A program made the translations under genes and the position numbers. DNA of 40,828 nucleotides from contig CANLHK010000018.1 of assembly GCA_947490615.1 (NCBI GenBank), forward strand, positions 1 through 40,828. The letters run 5' to 3'. The DNA is from Planctomycetaceae bacterium. Its GTDB lineage: Bacteria > Planctomycetota > Phycisphaerae > Phycisphaerales > SM1A02. Shown piece after piece: positions 17,254-25,207 of the stretch (its first letter is position 1; each line of letters starts with the position of its first letter). Under the pieces are notes generated by a model. The model was given only the letters and a program-made list of their open reading frames with translations. It was not told where the DNA came from and searched no databases.

Positions 17254-18381
17254 ATGGCGAAGGCTTACACGCCCGGACTCAAGGTTGCTGCGTGCACGAT
17301 GTTTCGCGCGCGGCGATTACTTCCCGTGCACGGTGAGGTGTTGGTCAAGGTCGGCGACCTCGTCAAGGCGCGCGATGTCATCGCGCGCACCTTCATCGAT
17401 GGCGATGTGACGCCTGTCGCGATTGCCTCGCAGCTCTCAGCGCCCGCGAGCGATGTCGCAGAACTCATGCTCGTGAAAGAAGGCGATGCGGTGGTGGCAG
17501 GGCAACCCATCGCGCGCTCGAAGGGGATCTTCGGCTTTGGAAAGCGTGAAGTCGTGTCGCCGAGCGCGGGTGTCATCGAATCGATCAGCGCGACAACAGG
17601 GCAGGTCATGCTCCGCGGCGCGCCTGTGGCCGTCGAGGTGCTTGCCTACATCGATGGACGCGTGACCGAGGTCTTTGCGGGTGAGGGCGCGCTGATTGAA
17701 ACCGACGCCGTGTTTGTGCAAGGGATCTTTGGTGTCGGCGGCGAGACGGTTGGACTACTGCGCATGGCCTGTGCGCGTCCCGATGCGCTCCTTGATGCCA
17801 CGCAGATCACTCCGTCCTTGAAAGGTTGCGTGGTCGTCGGTGGCGCGCGCGTGACGGCCGCTGCAGTGCGCGCCGCGCAAGCGGTGGGTGTTGCAGCGAT
17901 CGTCGCAGGCGGCATCGATGATGCGGACTTGAAGGCGATCCTTGGCTACGACCTCGGTGTGGCGATCACAGGAACTGAGCGACTCGGCTTGTCGATCGTC
18001 GTGACCGAAGGATTTGGCGACATCGCGATGGCCGAGCGCACTTTCGCGCTGTTGAAGAGTTTCGAAGGACGCGAGGCGAGCGTCAACGGCGCGACGCAAA
18101 TCCGCGCGGGTGTGACGAGACCCGAGATCGTCATCGCGCGGAGCGCTGGCGATGTCGCACCCGCACTCGCAGCGCCACGCGAGGCGGGATTGTTGGAGAT
18201 CGGAACGCCCGTGCGGCTTATTCGCGATCCGTACTTTGGCATGCTTGGAAATGTCACGGCCCTCCCGAGCGAGCCTGCGGTGCTGGGTTCAGGCTCGAAG
18301 GCACGCGTGTTGGAAGTCGCGTGCGCCAACGGCACGCGTGTCACAGTGCCGCGCGCGAACATCGAGTTGATCGAGACCTGA
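17254..18381 (+). CDS. Barrel-sandwich / KOW-like protein of the MutL operon
   Basis: 375 residues, no signal peptide. The N-terminal half has repeated lipoyl-like or RnfC-like barrel-sandwich elements: HGEVLVKVGDLVKARDVIAR (26-45), VKEGDAVVAGQPIARSKG (74-91) and SPSAGVIESISATTGQV (102-118). The lysine-bearing DKM-type lipoylation motif is absent. The middle (191-295) looks like an alpha/beta domain: GCVVVGGARVTAAAVRAA, then AAIVAGGI. The C-terminus (about 318-375) resembles a NusG-type KOW domain: PVRLIRDPYFGMLGNVTALP and VPRANIELIE. I know no function for this architecture. It starts 20 bp after the MutL-like gene, with AGGG before the ATG, and probably links the ATPase to the membrane proteins. 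That role is inference. Confidence 0.8.
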   Translation: MAKAYTPGLKVAACTMFRARRLLPVHGEVLVKVGDLVKARDVIARTFIDGDVTPVAIASQLSAPASDVAELMLVKEGDAVVAGQPIARSKGIFGFGKREVVSPSAGVIESISATTGQVMLRGAPVAVEVLAYIDGRVTEVFAGEGALIETDAVFVQGIFGVGGETVGLLRMACARPDALLDATQITPSLKGCVVVGGARVTAAAVRAAQAVGVAAIVAGGIDDADLKAILGYDLGVAITGTERLGLSIVVTEGFGDIAMAERTFALLKSFEGREASVNGATQIRAGVTRPEIVIARSAGDVAPALAAPREAGLLEIGTPVRLIRDPYFGMLGNVTALPSEPAVLGSGSKARVLEVACANGTRVTVPRANIELIET

Positions 18382-18438
18382 TCGAGAGCGACGGGCGTCC
18401 GAGCGACGACTCGTCACGAGACAGAGGAGCACTTCACG

Positions 18439-19350
18439 ATGGATCGACCACACCTGACTTGTTTGCGCCGAACCAGTACGCGGCTGTTCGTTGCGGCGAC
18501 GCCGATCTTGTTGTTGGCCACGACCGTGACTGCGGCCGCCGAAGAACAGAGCGGATGGATCAACACCGCGCGCGTGCCGTTGCTCATCGCGCTGGTGCTC
18601 ATCTGCGGCGCTGTGATCGCGGGTATCGCCATCGCGCGCACAGGGCGCCCGCTGCACATTCGAAAGCTTGCAGCGCTTGACGCGGTGGAAGAGGCGATCG
18701 GTCGTGCTACCGAGATGGGTCGCTCGGTGCTCTTTGTTCCGGGCATCCAGGACATGACCGACATCCAGACTGTCGCCGGTGTCACCGTGCTTGGACGCGT
18801 GGCCAAGATCGCAGCCGAGTACGACGCGCGTCTTGAAGTGCCGACGGCGCGCTCCATCGTCATGGCTGCCGCGCGCGAAACCGTGCGCGCAGCGCACTAC
18901 TCAGCGGGACGACCTGAGAGCTACAACGAAGCGAACATCTACTACATCACCGATGAGCAGTTTGGCTATGTCGCGGCGGTGACGGGCAAGATGGTGCGCG
19001 AGAAGCCCGCTGCGTGTTTCTACATGGGAGCGTTCTACGCCGAGAGTCTGCTCTTCGCGGAGAACGGCAACTCCATCGGTGCCATTCAGATTGCAGGGAC
19101 CGCAGAGCCTTCGCAGTTGCCGTTCTTCGTCGCGGCCTGCGACTACACCTTGATCGGTGAGGAGTTCTTCGCGGCAAGCGCGTACCTCTCGGGTGAACGC
19201 GACCAACTCGGCTCCGTGAAGGGGCAGGACTTTGGCAAGCTTCTCATTACTGCGGCGATCCTCATCGGCTGCGCGCTGGCGACCGCGGCCGTCTTCATGC
19301 CGTCACTCACCGACGCTGCGTCCACCTTCAAGGCCATTCTCGGAGGCTGA
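18439..19350 (+). CDS. DUF6754-like membrane protein
   Basis: 303 residues. N-terminal signal or anchor (about 15-33), a second hydrophobic helix (46-66), a soluble domain of about 200 residues (70-265), and a C-terminal helix (268-287). The soluble domain has GRSVLFVPGIQDMTDIQTVA (94-113), VPTARSIVMAAARE (134-147), YYITDEQFGYVAAVTG (168-183) and ACFYMGAFYAESLLFAENG (192-210). This resembles the family I recall as DUF6754. No enzymatic motif is obvious. GAGGAG lies about 10 nt before the ATG. It is only 3 bp from the next gene. Probably a bitopic subunit of a membrane complex with the other products of this operon. Confidence 0.78.
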   Translation: MDRPHLTCLRRTSTRLFVAATPILLLATTVTAAAEEQSGWINTARVPLLIALVLICGAVIAGIAIARTGRPLHIRKLAALDAVEEAIGRATEMGRSVLFVPGIQDMTDIQTVAGVTVLGRVAKIAAEYDARLEVPTARSIVMAAARETVRAAHYSAGRPESYNEANIYYITDEQFGYVAAVTGKMVREKPAACFYMGAFYAESLLFAENGNSIGAIQIAGTAEPSQLPFFVAACDYTLIGEEFFAASAYLSGERDQLGSVKGQDFGKLLITAAILIGCALATAAVFMPSLTDAASTFKAILGG

Positions 19351-19353
19351 TCC

Positions 19354-20055
19354 ATGCTGCAGCGAACCGTCCCCATGGCCATCCTCAGTCTGTCAGGGTT
19401 GATCCTGATGCTCGCCTACTTCTCGCCGATGACGACGAGTTGGGGCGAGACTGTGCTTGACTGGTTCAACATCCTCGCAGCCGTCGCCTTCGTGCTCGGT
19501 GCGGGCAATCTGCTTGCGGTGAACCTTGAGAAGATCTCTTCGCGACGCGCGGGTTGGGCCTACGCAGCGATCACGCTGATCGCGTTCTTCCTGATGCTCG
19601 GCTTTGGACTGCTCAAAGTTGGTGCAGTGCCCAACGCGGAGCATCCGACGGTCGCCTTCGCGGGCGGCTACGAAACGGCGGCCTCACCGTTTGGTTGGAC
19701 CTACGAGTACATCTTCTCGCCGCTCACGGCCACGATGTTCGCGATGCTGGCGTTCTATGTCGCAAGCGCTGCGTTCCGCGCGTTTCGCGCCAAGAACATC
19801 GAGTCGATCCTTCTGCTCGGCACCGCGTTCATCATCCTGCTCGCGCAAACCGCGGCGGGCATGTTCCTCACGGGTTGGATTCCTGAGGAGAGCGCGTTTG
19901 CCTTCCTGCGCCTCGACTGGATGAAGGTCGCCATCACTGAGCACATTCAAACCGCGGGCATGCGCGCGATCACCATCGGGATCGCGCTCGGCGTCGTGGC
20001 AACGAGTCTCCGACTCATTCTCGGTATCGATAAGAGCTACCTGTCCAAGAGCTGA
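19354..20055 (+). CDS. Six-TM membrane protein of the MutL operon
   Basis: 233 residues with about six membrane helices (6-24, 36-56, 67-88, 121-142, 150-170, 203-223). The longest loop (about 90-120) holds GAVPNAEHPTVAFAGGYETA. There are few charged residues within helices, apart from a Lys/Glu pair near 191-196. I do not recognise a family. GGAGG ends 8 nt before the ATG, inside the end of the DUF6754-like gene, so translation is probably coupled. It is likely a channel-like or scaffold subunit of the same complex. Confidence 0.78.
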   Translation: MLQRTVPMAILSLSGLILMLAYFSPMTTSWGETVLDWFNILAAVAFVLGAGNLLAVNLEKISSRRAGWAYAAITLIAFFLMLGFGLLKVGAVPNAEHPTVAFAGGYETAASPFGWTYEYIFSPLTATMFAMLAFYVASAAFRAFRAKNIESILLLGTAFIILLAQTAAGMFLTGWIPEESAFAFLRLDWMKVAITEHIQTAGMRAITIGIALGVVATSLRLILGIDKSYLSKS

Positions 20056-20067
20056 GCAGAGCAACAC

Positions 20068-21009
20068 ATGAACACGACTTCCAACAACAGTCACGGTCAT
20101 GGCCAACGCGGAGGCGGCGGAGGTATCGTCTCCATGCTCGCGCGGCTCGGTGGCATCGATCGGCGCTGGATCTTTCTGGCGATGGGTCTTTCCATCGCCG
20201 TGCCGATCTTGCTCAAGCTGCGCTTTCCTGAAGTGCCTGGTCCGATGGCCAAGGCGACCTTCAACGCGATCGAGTCGGTTCCTGAAGGCTCGCGCGTGCT
20301 GTTGTCCTTTGACTACGACCCAGGCAGCGCGGGCGAGTTGCAGCCGATGGCCAACGCGATCGTGCACCACTGCGCCGCGCGCGGGCACAAGATCGTGTTC
20401 ATGGCGCTCTGGCCGTTGGGTAAGCAGATGGCCGAGGGGACGATCAAGGATGTCCTGTTGGAGTTCCACCCGACCTACACCTACGGGAAGGACTATGTGC
20501 AGCTCGGCTACAAGGCGGGCAACGAGGCGGTCGTCAAGTTGATGGCGACCAATGTCCCGCAGCAGTACTCGACCGATGCAGCGGGCGCGGCACTCGCCAG
20601 CCTTCCGATCGTGGCCGATCTCGCCAAGCTCGCCGACTTCAAACTCATCGCGAGTTTGTCGGCGGGCTATCCGGGCGCCAAGGAATGGGTGCAGTACGCC
20701 AACAGCGCTGATCCCGAAGCGTTCAAGGTGATCTCGGGTTCGACAGGTGTGCAGGTGAGCCAACTGCTTCCGTACTACCCCGCCCAGATGGAAGGCATGT
20801 TGGTCGCGGTGAAGGGCGCTGCGGAGTACGAGATGCTTGTCACGGCGAAGTACCCATCGAGCGAGAAGCCAGCGCTGCTCGCTGAGCGACTCGGCCAAGG
20901 CCGCGTGCGCATGGGACCGCAGTTGGTCGCGCATCTCTTGATGATCGGGCTGATCATCCTTGGCAATGTCGCCATGGTCGCGGGTCGCGCGCGCGGAGGT
21001 GCACGATGA
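20068..21009 (+). CDS. Bitopic membrane protein of the MutL operon
   Basis: 313 residues. A Gly/His/Asn-rich N-terminus (HGHGQRGGGGG) comes first, then a membrane helix at 34-51. A soluble domain of about 230 residues follows: SRVLLSFDYDPGSAGELQPM (75-94), GHKIVFMALWPLG (106-118) and YGKDYVQLGYKAGNEAVV (139-156). A second helix is at 286-305. The first part, a Rossmann-like strand after EGSRVLLSFDYDP, resembles an alpha/beta domain, but I see no known catalytic motif. It lies 12 bp after the upstream gene and its TGA overlaps the next ATG (ATGA at 21006-21009). Confidence 0.78.
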   Translation: MNTTSNNSHGHGQRGGGGGIVSMLARLGGIDRRWIFLAMGLSIAVPILLKLRFPEVPGPMAKATFNAIESVPEGSRVLLSFDYDPGSAGELQPMANAIVHHCAARGHKIVFMALWPLGKQMAEGTIKDVLLEFHPTYTYGKDYVQLGYKAGNEAVVKLMATNVPQQYSTDAAGAALASLPIVADLAKLADFKLIASLSAGYPGAKEWVQYANSADPEAFKVISGSTGVQVSQLLPYYPAQMEGMLVAVKGAAEYEMLVTAKYPSSEKPALLAERLGQGRVRMGPQLVAHLLMIGLIILGNVAMVAGRARGGAR

Positions 21010-22001
21010 ATCCTCACCAGAAGAGCCACGAGCAGACGAGTTCCTTGCCTCCGTCGGCGACACCGTCGGCGCCACCGTCGGCGACACCCGCGGCGACACC
21101 GTCCGCGCCGACACCCGCGCGGCCGAACCACCGCTTCCTCTGGATTTCGCTCTCGGTCCTCGGCGCCTCGCTCACCGTTCTCGGGACGGCAATGGCAGCG
21201 CAACAGCAAGGCACCGATGTCGCCTTGGCAACCGTCGCGCTCTCGAAGTCGATCGGCACCTGGTGCGCAGCGCTGCTGACGATTGGCATCCTCACCTTTC
21301 TGTACAGGGACAACCCGTTCTACAAGGTGTGCGAAAGCATCCTCATCGGAGTGTCGGCCGCCTACTGGATGGTGAACGGCTTCTGGTCGACGCTGGTCCC
21401 CAATCTGTTCGGCAAGCTCATGCCCGGAGTGGTGCGCGATGTCGCGATCCCGTCGCTTCCTGTGTCGGCGACACCGGGCTTCGACATGGCACTTGCGTTC
21501 GTCCCGCTCCTCCTTGGACTGATGCTCCTGTGGCGGCTCTCCCCCAAGGGCGGTTGGATCTCGGTGTGGCCACTGGCGTTCATCATCGGAACGACAGCGG
21601 GCATTCGGCTCGTTGCCTCGATTGAAGCGGATCTCCTCGCGCAGGCGTCGGCGACGATTCGTCCGTTGGTCGTCTTCAAGGAGACGGTCCTTGTGGGCGG
21701 CATCGGCGCAGGCAGTACGACGACCTCTGACCCATCTGTGGCGATGGCAGCGTCGGTGCAGGCGCTCGACTTCTGGGGAACCGTTGGTGCTGTGACTGGT
21801 GTCGTGGGTGTTCTCTCAGTGCTCACCTACTTCTTCTTCTCACTTGAGCACAAGGGTGCGGTTGGAAAGTCCGCGCGCCTTGGCGTCTGGTTCTTGATGA
21901 TCACCTTCGGCTCTGCATTTGGACTCACCGTGATGGGACGCATCACGCTCCTCGCGCAACGGCTGGAGTTCCTGTTCAAGGACTGGATGGGAATCAGCTG
22001 A
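21006..22001 (+). CDS. Polytopic membrane protein, last gene of the MutL operon
   Basis: 331 residues. An N-terminal 40-residue Pro/Ser/Ala/Thr-rich segment is encoded by a 12-bp tandem repeat. About seven membrane helices follow (44-64, 82-100, 109-129, 159-176, 183-203, 256-279, 292-312). A conserved-looking loop, YRDNPFYKVCESILIGVSAA (100-119), lies between helices 2 and 3. GGAGGT sits 6 nt before the ATG, and the gene overlaps its upstream neighbour by 4 bp, so coupled translation is likely. Family not recognised. Another frame through the repeat also stays open, but lacks hydrophobic helices beyond it. Confidence 0.8.
   Translation: MNPHQKSHEQTSSLPPSATPSAPPSATPAATPSAPTPARPNHRFLWISLSVLGASLTVLGTAMAAQQQGTDVALATVALSKSIGTWCAALLTIGILTFLYRDNPFYKVCESILIGVSAAYWMVNGFWSTLVPNLFGKLMPGVVRDVAIPSLPVSATPGFDMALAFVPLLLGLMLLWRLSPKGGWISVWPLAFIIGTTAGIRLVASIEADLLAQASATIRPLVVFKETVLVGGIGAGSTTTSDPSVAMAASVQALDFWGTVGAVTGVVGVLSVLTYFFFSLEHKGAVGKSARLGVWFLMITFGSAFGLTVMGRITLLAQRLEFLFKDWMGIS
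21051..21110. repeat. 12-bp imperfect tandem repeat, five copies
   Basis: Units ccgtcggcgaca, ccgtcggcgcca, ccgtcggcgaca, cccgcggcgaca and ccgtccgcgccg. In frame they encode PSAT/PSAP-type tetrapeptides in the N-terminal tail of the last MutL-operon protein. Slippage would add or remove four residues without a frameshift. Confidence 0.8.
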
Positions 22002-22164
22002 GTTCATGCGGGGCTTGTCGGCTGCGCGTTGCATGCGACAGCCTTGGCAGCCCGCCGATGTTGTCGAGGCGCGTACGAGGCACCGTCGATGGGTGTGCCC
22101 GTGCGTCGACGCACATCGGTCGGGCCACCGTGGCCGCAACGCGAGTGGTTCTTGTGTTTCGGTT

Positions 22165-22191
22165 GGGCGCAGCGAACGGCACGCTGCGCCC
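22165..22191 (+). terminator. GC-rich hairpin after the MutL operon
   Basis: gggcgcagcg and cgctgcgccc form a perfect 10-bp stem around a 7-nt loop (aacggca). It lies 164 nt after the operon's last stop codon. Only a short T-poor tail (ttc) follows, so it may stop transcription with Rho or stabilise the mRNA end instead of being a classical intrinsic terminator. Confidence 0.6.
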
Positions 22192-22268
22192 TTCAGACAT
22201 CATCTTGATCCCCATGGTTGTCCCGATGGATGCCATGTCCCTTCACACGGCGTCCGTCATGCATGCCT

Positions 22269-22287
22269 CACGCATGGTTGATGCGTG
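22269..22287 (-). terminator. Hairpin downstream of the PEP-CTERM-like gene
   Basis: cacgcat and atgcgtg pair perfectly over 7 bp with a 5-nt loop. A further tcacgcatg copy at 22301-22309 could form an alternative pairing with 22281-22287. It lies 44 nt beyond the minus-strand stop codon, with no T tract after it. Confidence 0.35.
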
Positions 22288-22330
22288 CCCCACGCGAGCG
22301 TCACGCATGCTTCACTCCATCCGCCCGTTG

Positions 22331-22993
22331 TCAGCGGCGCCGTCGTGCAACACAACTGGCGAGTGCGATCAACGCGAGCGCGCCTGGCGCAGGGACTGCG
22401 TTCCCCGCGATGGTGAGGTTGTCGAAGCGGATGCTGCCCGTTGATCCCGTGGCGCCATCGACCACGATCCGCAGCGCCGCAAAGTCAGTCCCCATGAAAT
22501 CCGCAGGGTTGAGCTTGAGGGTCACGAGTTCCCACGCGGTCGTGTTCGAGGCGAAGTCGAGCACGGAGGTCCAGCCCAGTCCGTTCCAATACTCGAGGCG
22601 ATTGGCCGAGGCACCCGTCGACGAGCGCCGCGTCGCGAAGCTCACCACCAGATCGGTGTATCCCGTGGTCTCGAAATCCAGGCGCAGCGCAGTTCCGTTG
22701 GACACCGTGCCGATCGCAGCCAAGGCGTCCCCGGCGAGCTCCCCCGTTTGCCCGCCGAGCGTTGTTCCTTGCAGCACCGACGCTCCCGCGCCGATGGACG
22801 CGAAATCCAGCGTTCCAGTGCCAGTCGTCGCGGCGTAGGACATTCCTGCAGCGGGGTCAATCCCGTTCAGATTCCATGCCGCCACGATGGAGCCGTGCGC
22901 CGACGCAGCGGCCAACCCCATGACGATGACTCCCGTTCCGACGGCCCTCGCCGTCGCGTGCCCTTGGGGCAGACCGATATCGCAATGAGACAT
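22331..22993 (-). CDS. PEP-CTERM-like exported protein
   Basis: 220 residues. A signal-like N-terminus with hydrophobic core GTGVIVMGLAAASAHGS (19-35), then a beta-rich body: AAWNLNG, and TALRLDFETTGYTDLVVSFA. The tail is VPAPGALALIALA followed by ARRRR. That is the VPxPG / hydrophobic / Arg-cluster form of a PEP-CTERM sorting signal, normally cut and processed by an exosortase at the inner membrane. The body resembles a jelly-roll seen in many such proteins; ligand unknown. I chose ATG 22993 because a purine-rich AAGGAAAGGAAGAGAG lies directly before it. The open frame extends 13 codons further upstream. No exosortase gene is in the window. Confidence 0.85.
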   Translation of the reverse strand: MSHCDIGLPQGHATARAVGTGVIVMGLAAASAHGSIVAAWNLNGIDPAAGMSYAATTGTGTLDFASIGAGASVLQGTTLGGQTGELAGDALAAIGTVSNGTALRLDFETTGYTDLVVSFATRRSSTGASANRLEYWNGLGWTSVLDFASNTTAWELVTLKLNPADFMGTDFAALRIVVDGATGSTGSIRFDNLTIAGNAVPAPGALALIALASCVARRRR

Positions 22994-23359
22994 CTCTCTC
23001 TTCCTTTCCTTGCAATCCGAGCTTCGGTCCACGCTGCACGCAGGCTGCAGGCAAGAACCGAGACTTCAGAGTGCCGTGGGCTCTTGCCCGTGTGGGTGAG
23101 TGCTCCGCAGCGAACACCGCTGCGTTCAGCGAGCGCGAAGATACAGGCCGTGGCGCAGCCATCCGATGGCACTACACTTTTCCCTGCATGATTTTCACCG
23201 TTGCGCGAGAGAGTCCGTCGCGGGATGAAAGTCCTGCGAAACAGTTCGGAAGGAAGGCGCCCTTCGGCGTCGCGCCGGCAGCGTGAGACTTCTGCTCAGA
23301 TACGAGTCGACGCGAGTCGACGCGACAAGACTCAACTGGACACTGGAACACCCTCCGCC
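22994..23359. other. Divergent intergenic region, 366 bp
   Basis: It lies between the divergent starts of the PEP-CTERM-like gene and the GYF_2 gene. I see no supportable gene. Two tandem copies of the 10-mer cgagtcgacg occupy 23303-23322, each containing the palindrome gtcgac, 38 bp before the plus-strand ATG. They could be a regulator site. Confidence 0.45.
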
Positions 23360-24070
23360 ATGACGACTCACGACAACAACTGGTACTGGTCGCAAGGTGG
23401 TGCCACACTCGGCCCAGTCGATTTGCAGGAGATCAATCGCTTGGTGGCGGCCAACTCCATCACGCGTGAGACCTGGCTGTTCGATCCAGCGCAGGGCGCG
23501 TGGGTGGCGGCGGAATCGGTCGCAGGCCTTTTTCTTGCGGCGGGTTCAGCGGGCGCGGCAGCAGCGGTCCCTCCGTGCGCGCCGCCAGATTCGGCGCAGA
23601 CGACCGCTTCCTCACTCGTGTATTGCCGCTCCTGCGGCGCGTCGAACGATCAGTCCGCCGTGCGCTGCGTTTCGTGCGGATCCGCAGTGAGCGTCTCTGG
23701 CGGGATCGATCCGAAGGTCGCCGCGATCGTCTGCCGCGCCAGCGTGTTGGCGACACCGATGCTCTTAGCGATTCCCATCATCGGTCCGTTCATCGGACCC
23801 ACGATTGTCTGGGTCATCGGAGCGAAGGACCCACGCGTCGTCGCTGAAGCGAAGGAGACGATGAACTGTCTCATCACGCTCGCGATCGTGTTCGTGGCGG
23901 TCTGGCTCTTTGGCGCCCTCGGTCTGATCCTCATCTTCCCGACGGTGCTCGCTGCGATCGCGACAGCGGCCATGGCGATCTACTGCGTCGTGGTGGGAAT
24001 CCTCGGGCTCATCGCGGCGGCCGACGGAAAGCCGTATCGCTATCCAGGGATTCTGCGACTCATCAAGTAG
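23360..24070 (+). CDS. GYF_2 / zinc-ribbon / DUF4870-like membrane protein
   Basis: 236 residues. Residues 7-52 match a GYF_2-type domain: WYWSQGGATLGPVDLQEINR, then ITRETWLFDPAQGAWVAAE. A zinc ribbon follows (C89-C92 and C103-C106, CRSC / CVSC). A DUF4870-like membrane region with about three helices (133-155, 171-197, 199-221) ends in KPYRYPGILRLI. The chosen ATG is the first one directly before the GYF_2 domain; the longer open frame upstream is basic and low in family character. Likely a small inner-membrane protein with a protein-binding head. Its stop is 6 bp from the convergent pdxA stop. Confidence 0.85.
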   Translation: MTTHDNNWYWSQGGATLGPVDLQEINRLVAANSITRETWLFDPAQGAWVAAESVAGLFLAAGSAGAAAAVPPCAPPDSAQTTASSLVYCRSCGASNDQSAVRCVSCGSAVSVSGGIDPKVAAIVCRASVLATPMLLAIPIIGPFIGPTIVWVIGAKDPRVVAEAKETMNCLITLAIVFVAVWLFGALGLILIFPTVLAAIATAAMAIYCVVVGILGLIAAADGKPYRYPGILRLIK

Positions 24071-24076
24071 TCGCGA

Positions 24077-25135
24077 TCACTTGGCCAGCGGCGCGTGCGG
24101 ATTCGCGGTGGGCGTCGTCTGCGCCGGTTGATGCAGTGCGAGGCGGATCGCCAACTCAATCGCGGCGCGCATCGATCCTTCGCTGGCCTGGTTTTTCCCC
24201 GCGATATCAAACGCGGTTCCGTGATCGGGACTCGTGCGCACGATCGGGAGTCCGAGCGTGACATTCACAGCTTTGTCCCAACCGAGGAGCTTCACGGGGA
24301 TGAGCCCTTGATCGTGGTACATCGCCACCACGAGATCCCAGTTTCCTGCGGCAGCGCCAATGAAGATGGTGTCGCCAGGGAATGGTCCGTGGACATCAAT
24401 ACCCAGCGCGCGTGCCATATCGATGGCGGGCCTAATGACCCGCAGCTCCTCGTCACCGAAGAGTCCACTTTCACCGGCATGGGGGTTGAGTCCGCACACC
24501 GCGATGCGCGGCTTGGCGATTCCCAGTTGTTGGCAGAGCTCATGACCAAGCGTGATCGGCTCGTGCACGCGACCGATGGTGAGGAGGTTTCGAATCTCCA
24601 TGAGCGGCACATGCGTGGTCGCGAGCACCACCTTGAGGCGCGGACTGACGAACGCCATGGCTTGACGCTTAGCTTTCGTGCGCGCCGCGAGAAGTTCGGT
24701 GTGTCCAGGCCAGCGAAAGCCCGCGAGTGCCCACGATTCCTTGGAAATGGGCGCGGTCACGAGAGCATCGAGTCGTCGCGCGTCACCGATGGGGCGCAGT
24801 GCGTCCTGAATCGCATCTTCCACGAACGACTTGGACGCCACGCCGCTGGGCTTGCTTGGCTCGCGGTGCGGACCCAGCGCATGGGAGATCGCGTAGTCAA
24901 TGACCGTGCAATCGCCGAGCACCATGCTGCCGTCGCGCGCGTGCTCCACGCTGCCTCGAAACCAGTTGGGTCGAATGCGCGCGCACTCCGCCGCTGCGAG
25001 AAGCAACTCGTTGTCGCCGTACACCACAAAGCGCGCCGCGGCGCGCAAGGACGCATCGGCGAGTGCTTTGACGACAACCTCGGGGCCAATGCCCAGCGGG
25101 TCACCCATGGAGATGCCGACAAGCGGTCGGTGCAT
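24077..25135 (-). CDS. pdxA: 4-hydroxythreonine-4-phosphate dehydrogenase
   Basis: 352 residues. PdxA oxidises 4-phosphohydroxy-L-threonine in the DXP-dependent pyridoxal phosphate pathway. Seen: GISMGDPLGIGPEV (7-20), the divalent-metal histidines H175 (ATTHVPL), H219 (GLNPHAGESG) and H274 (MYHDQGL), and RTSPDHGTAFDIAG near the end. Normal length for the family, with a short Pro/Thr-rich tail after LALHQPA. A PdxA2-like paralogue acting on a different phosphorylated acid is possible. It lies 72 bp after the L,D-transpeptidase gene on the same strand. Confidence 0.93.
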   Translation of the reverse strand: MHRPLVGISMGDPLGIGPEVVVKALADASLRAAARFVVYGDNELLLAAAECARIRPNWFRGSVEHARDGSMVLGDCTVIDYAISHALGPHREPSKPSGVASKSFVEDAIQDALRPIGDARRLDALVTAPISKESWALAGFRWPGHTELLAARTKAKRQAMAFVSPRLKVVLATTHVPLMEIRNLLTIGRVHEPITLGHELCQQLGIAKPRIAVCGLNPHAGESGLFGDEELRVIRPAIDMARALGIDVHGPFPGDTIFIGAAAGNWDLVVAMYHDQGLIPVKLLGWDKAVNVTLGLPIVRTSPDHGTAFDIAGKNQASEGSMRAAIELAIRLALHQPAQTTPTANPHAPLAK

Positions 25136-25207
25136 GTGGACAGGATAATCGTCGGAAGCGCGGATCGCTTTCAGGAGTCGCGGGCGCGCAAGCGCGATGC
25201 ACCCTGC

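Larger units (their letters stand above)
22002..22330. other. Convergent intergenic region, 329 bp
   Basis: No coding region with family-like sequence is visible here. It lies between the last gene of the plus-strand operon and the stop of the minus-strand PEP-CTERM-like gene. It holds a strong GC-rich hairpin at 22165-22191 and a cluster of cacgcatg-type inverted copies at 22262-22310. Confidence 0.6.
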
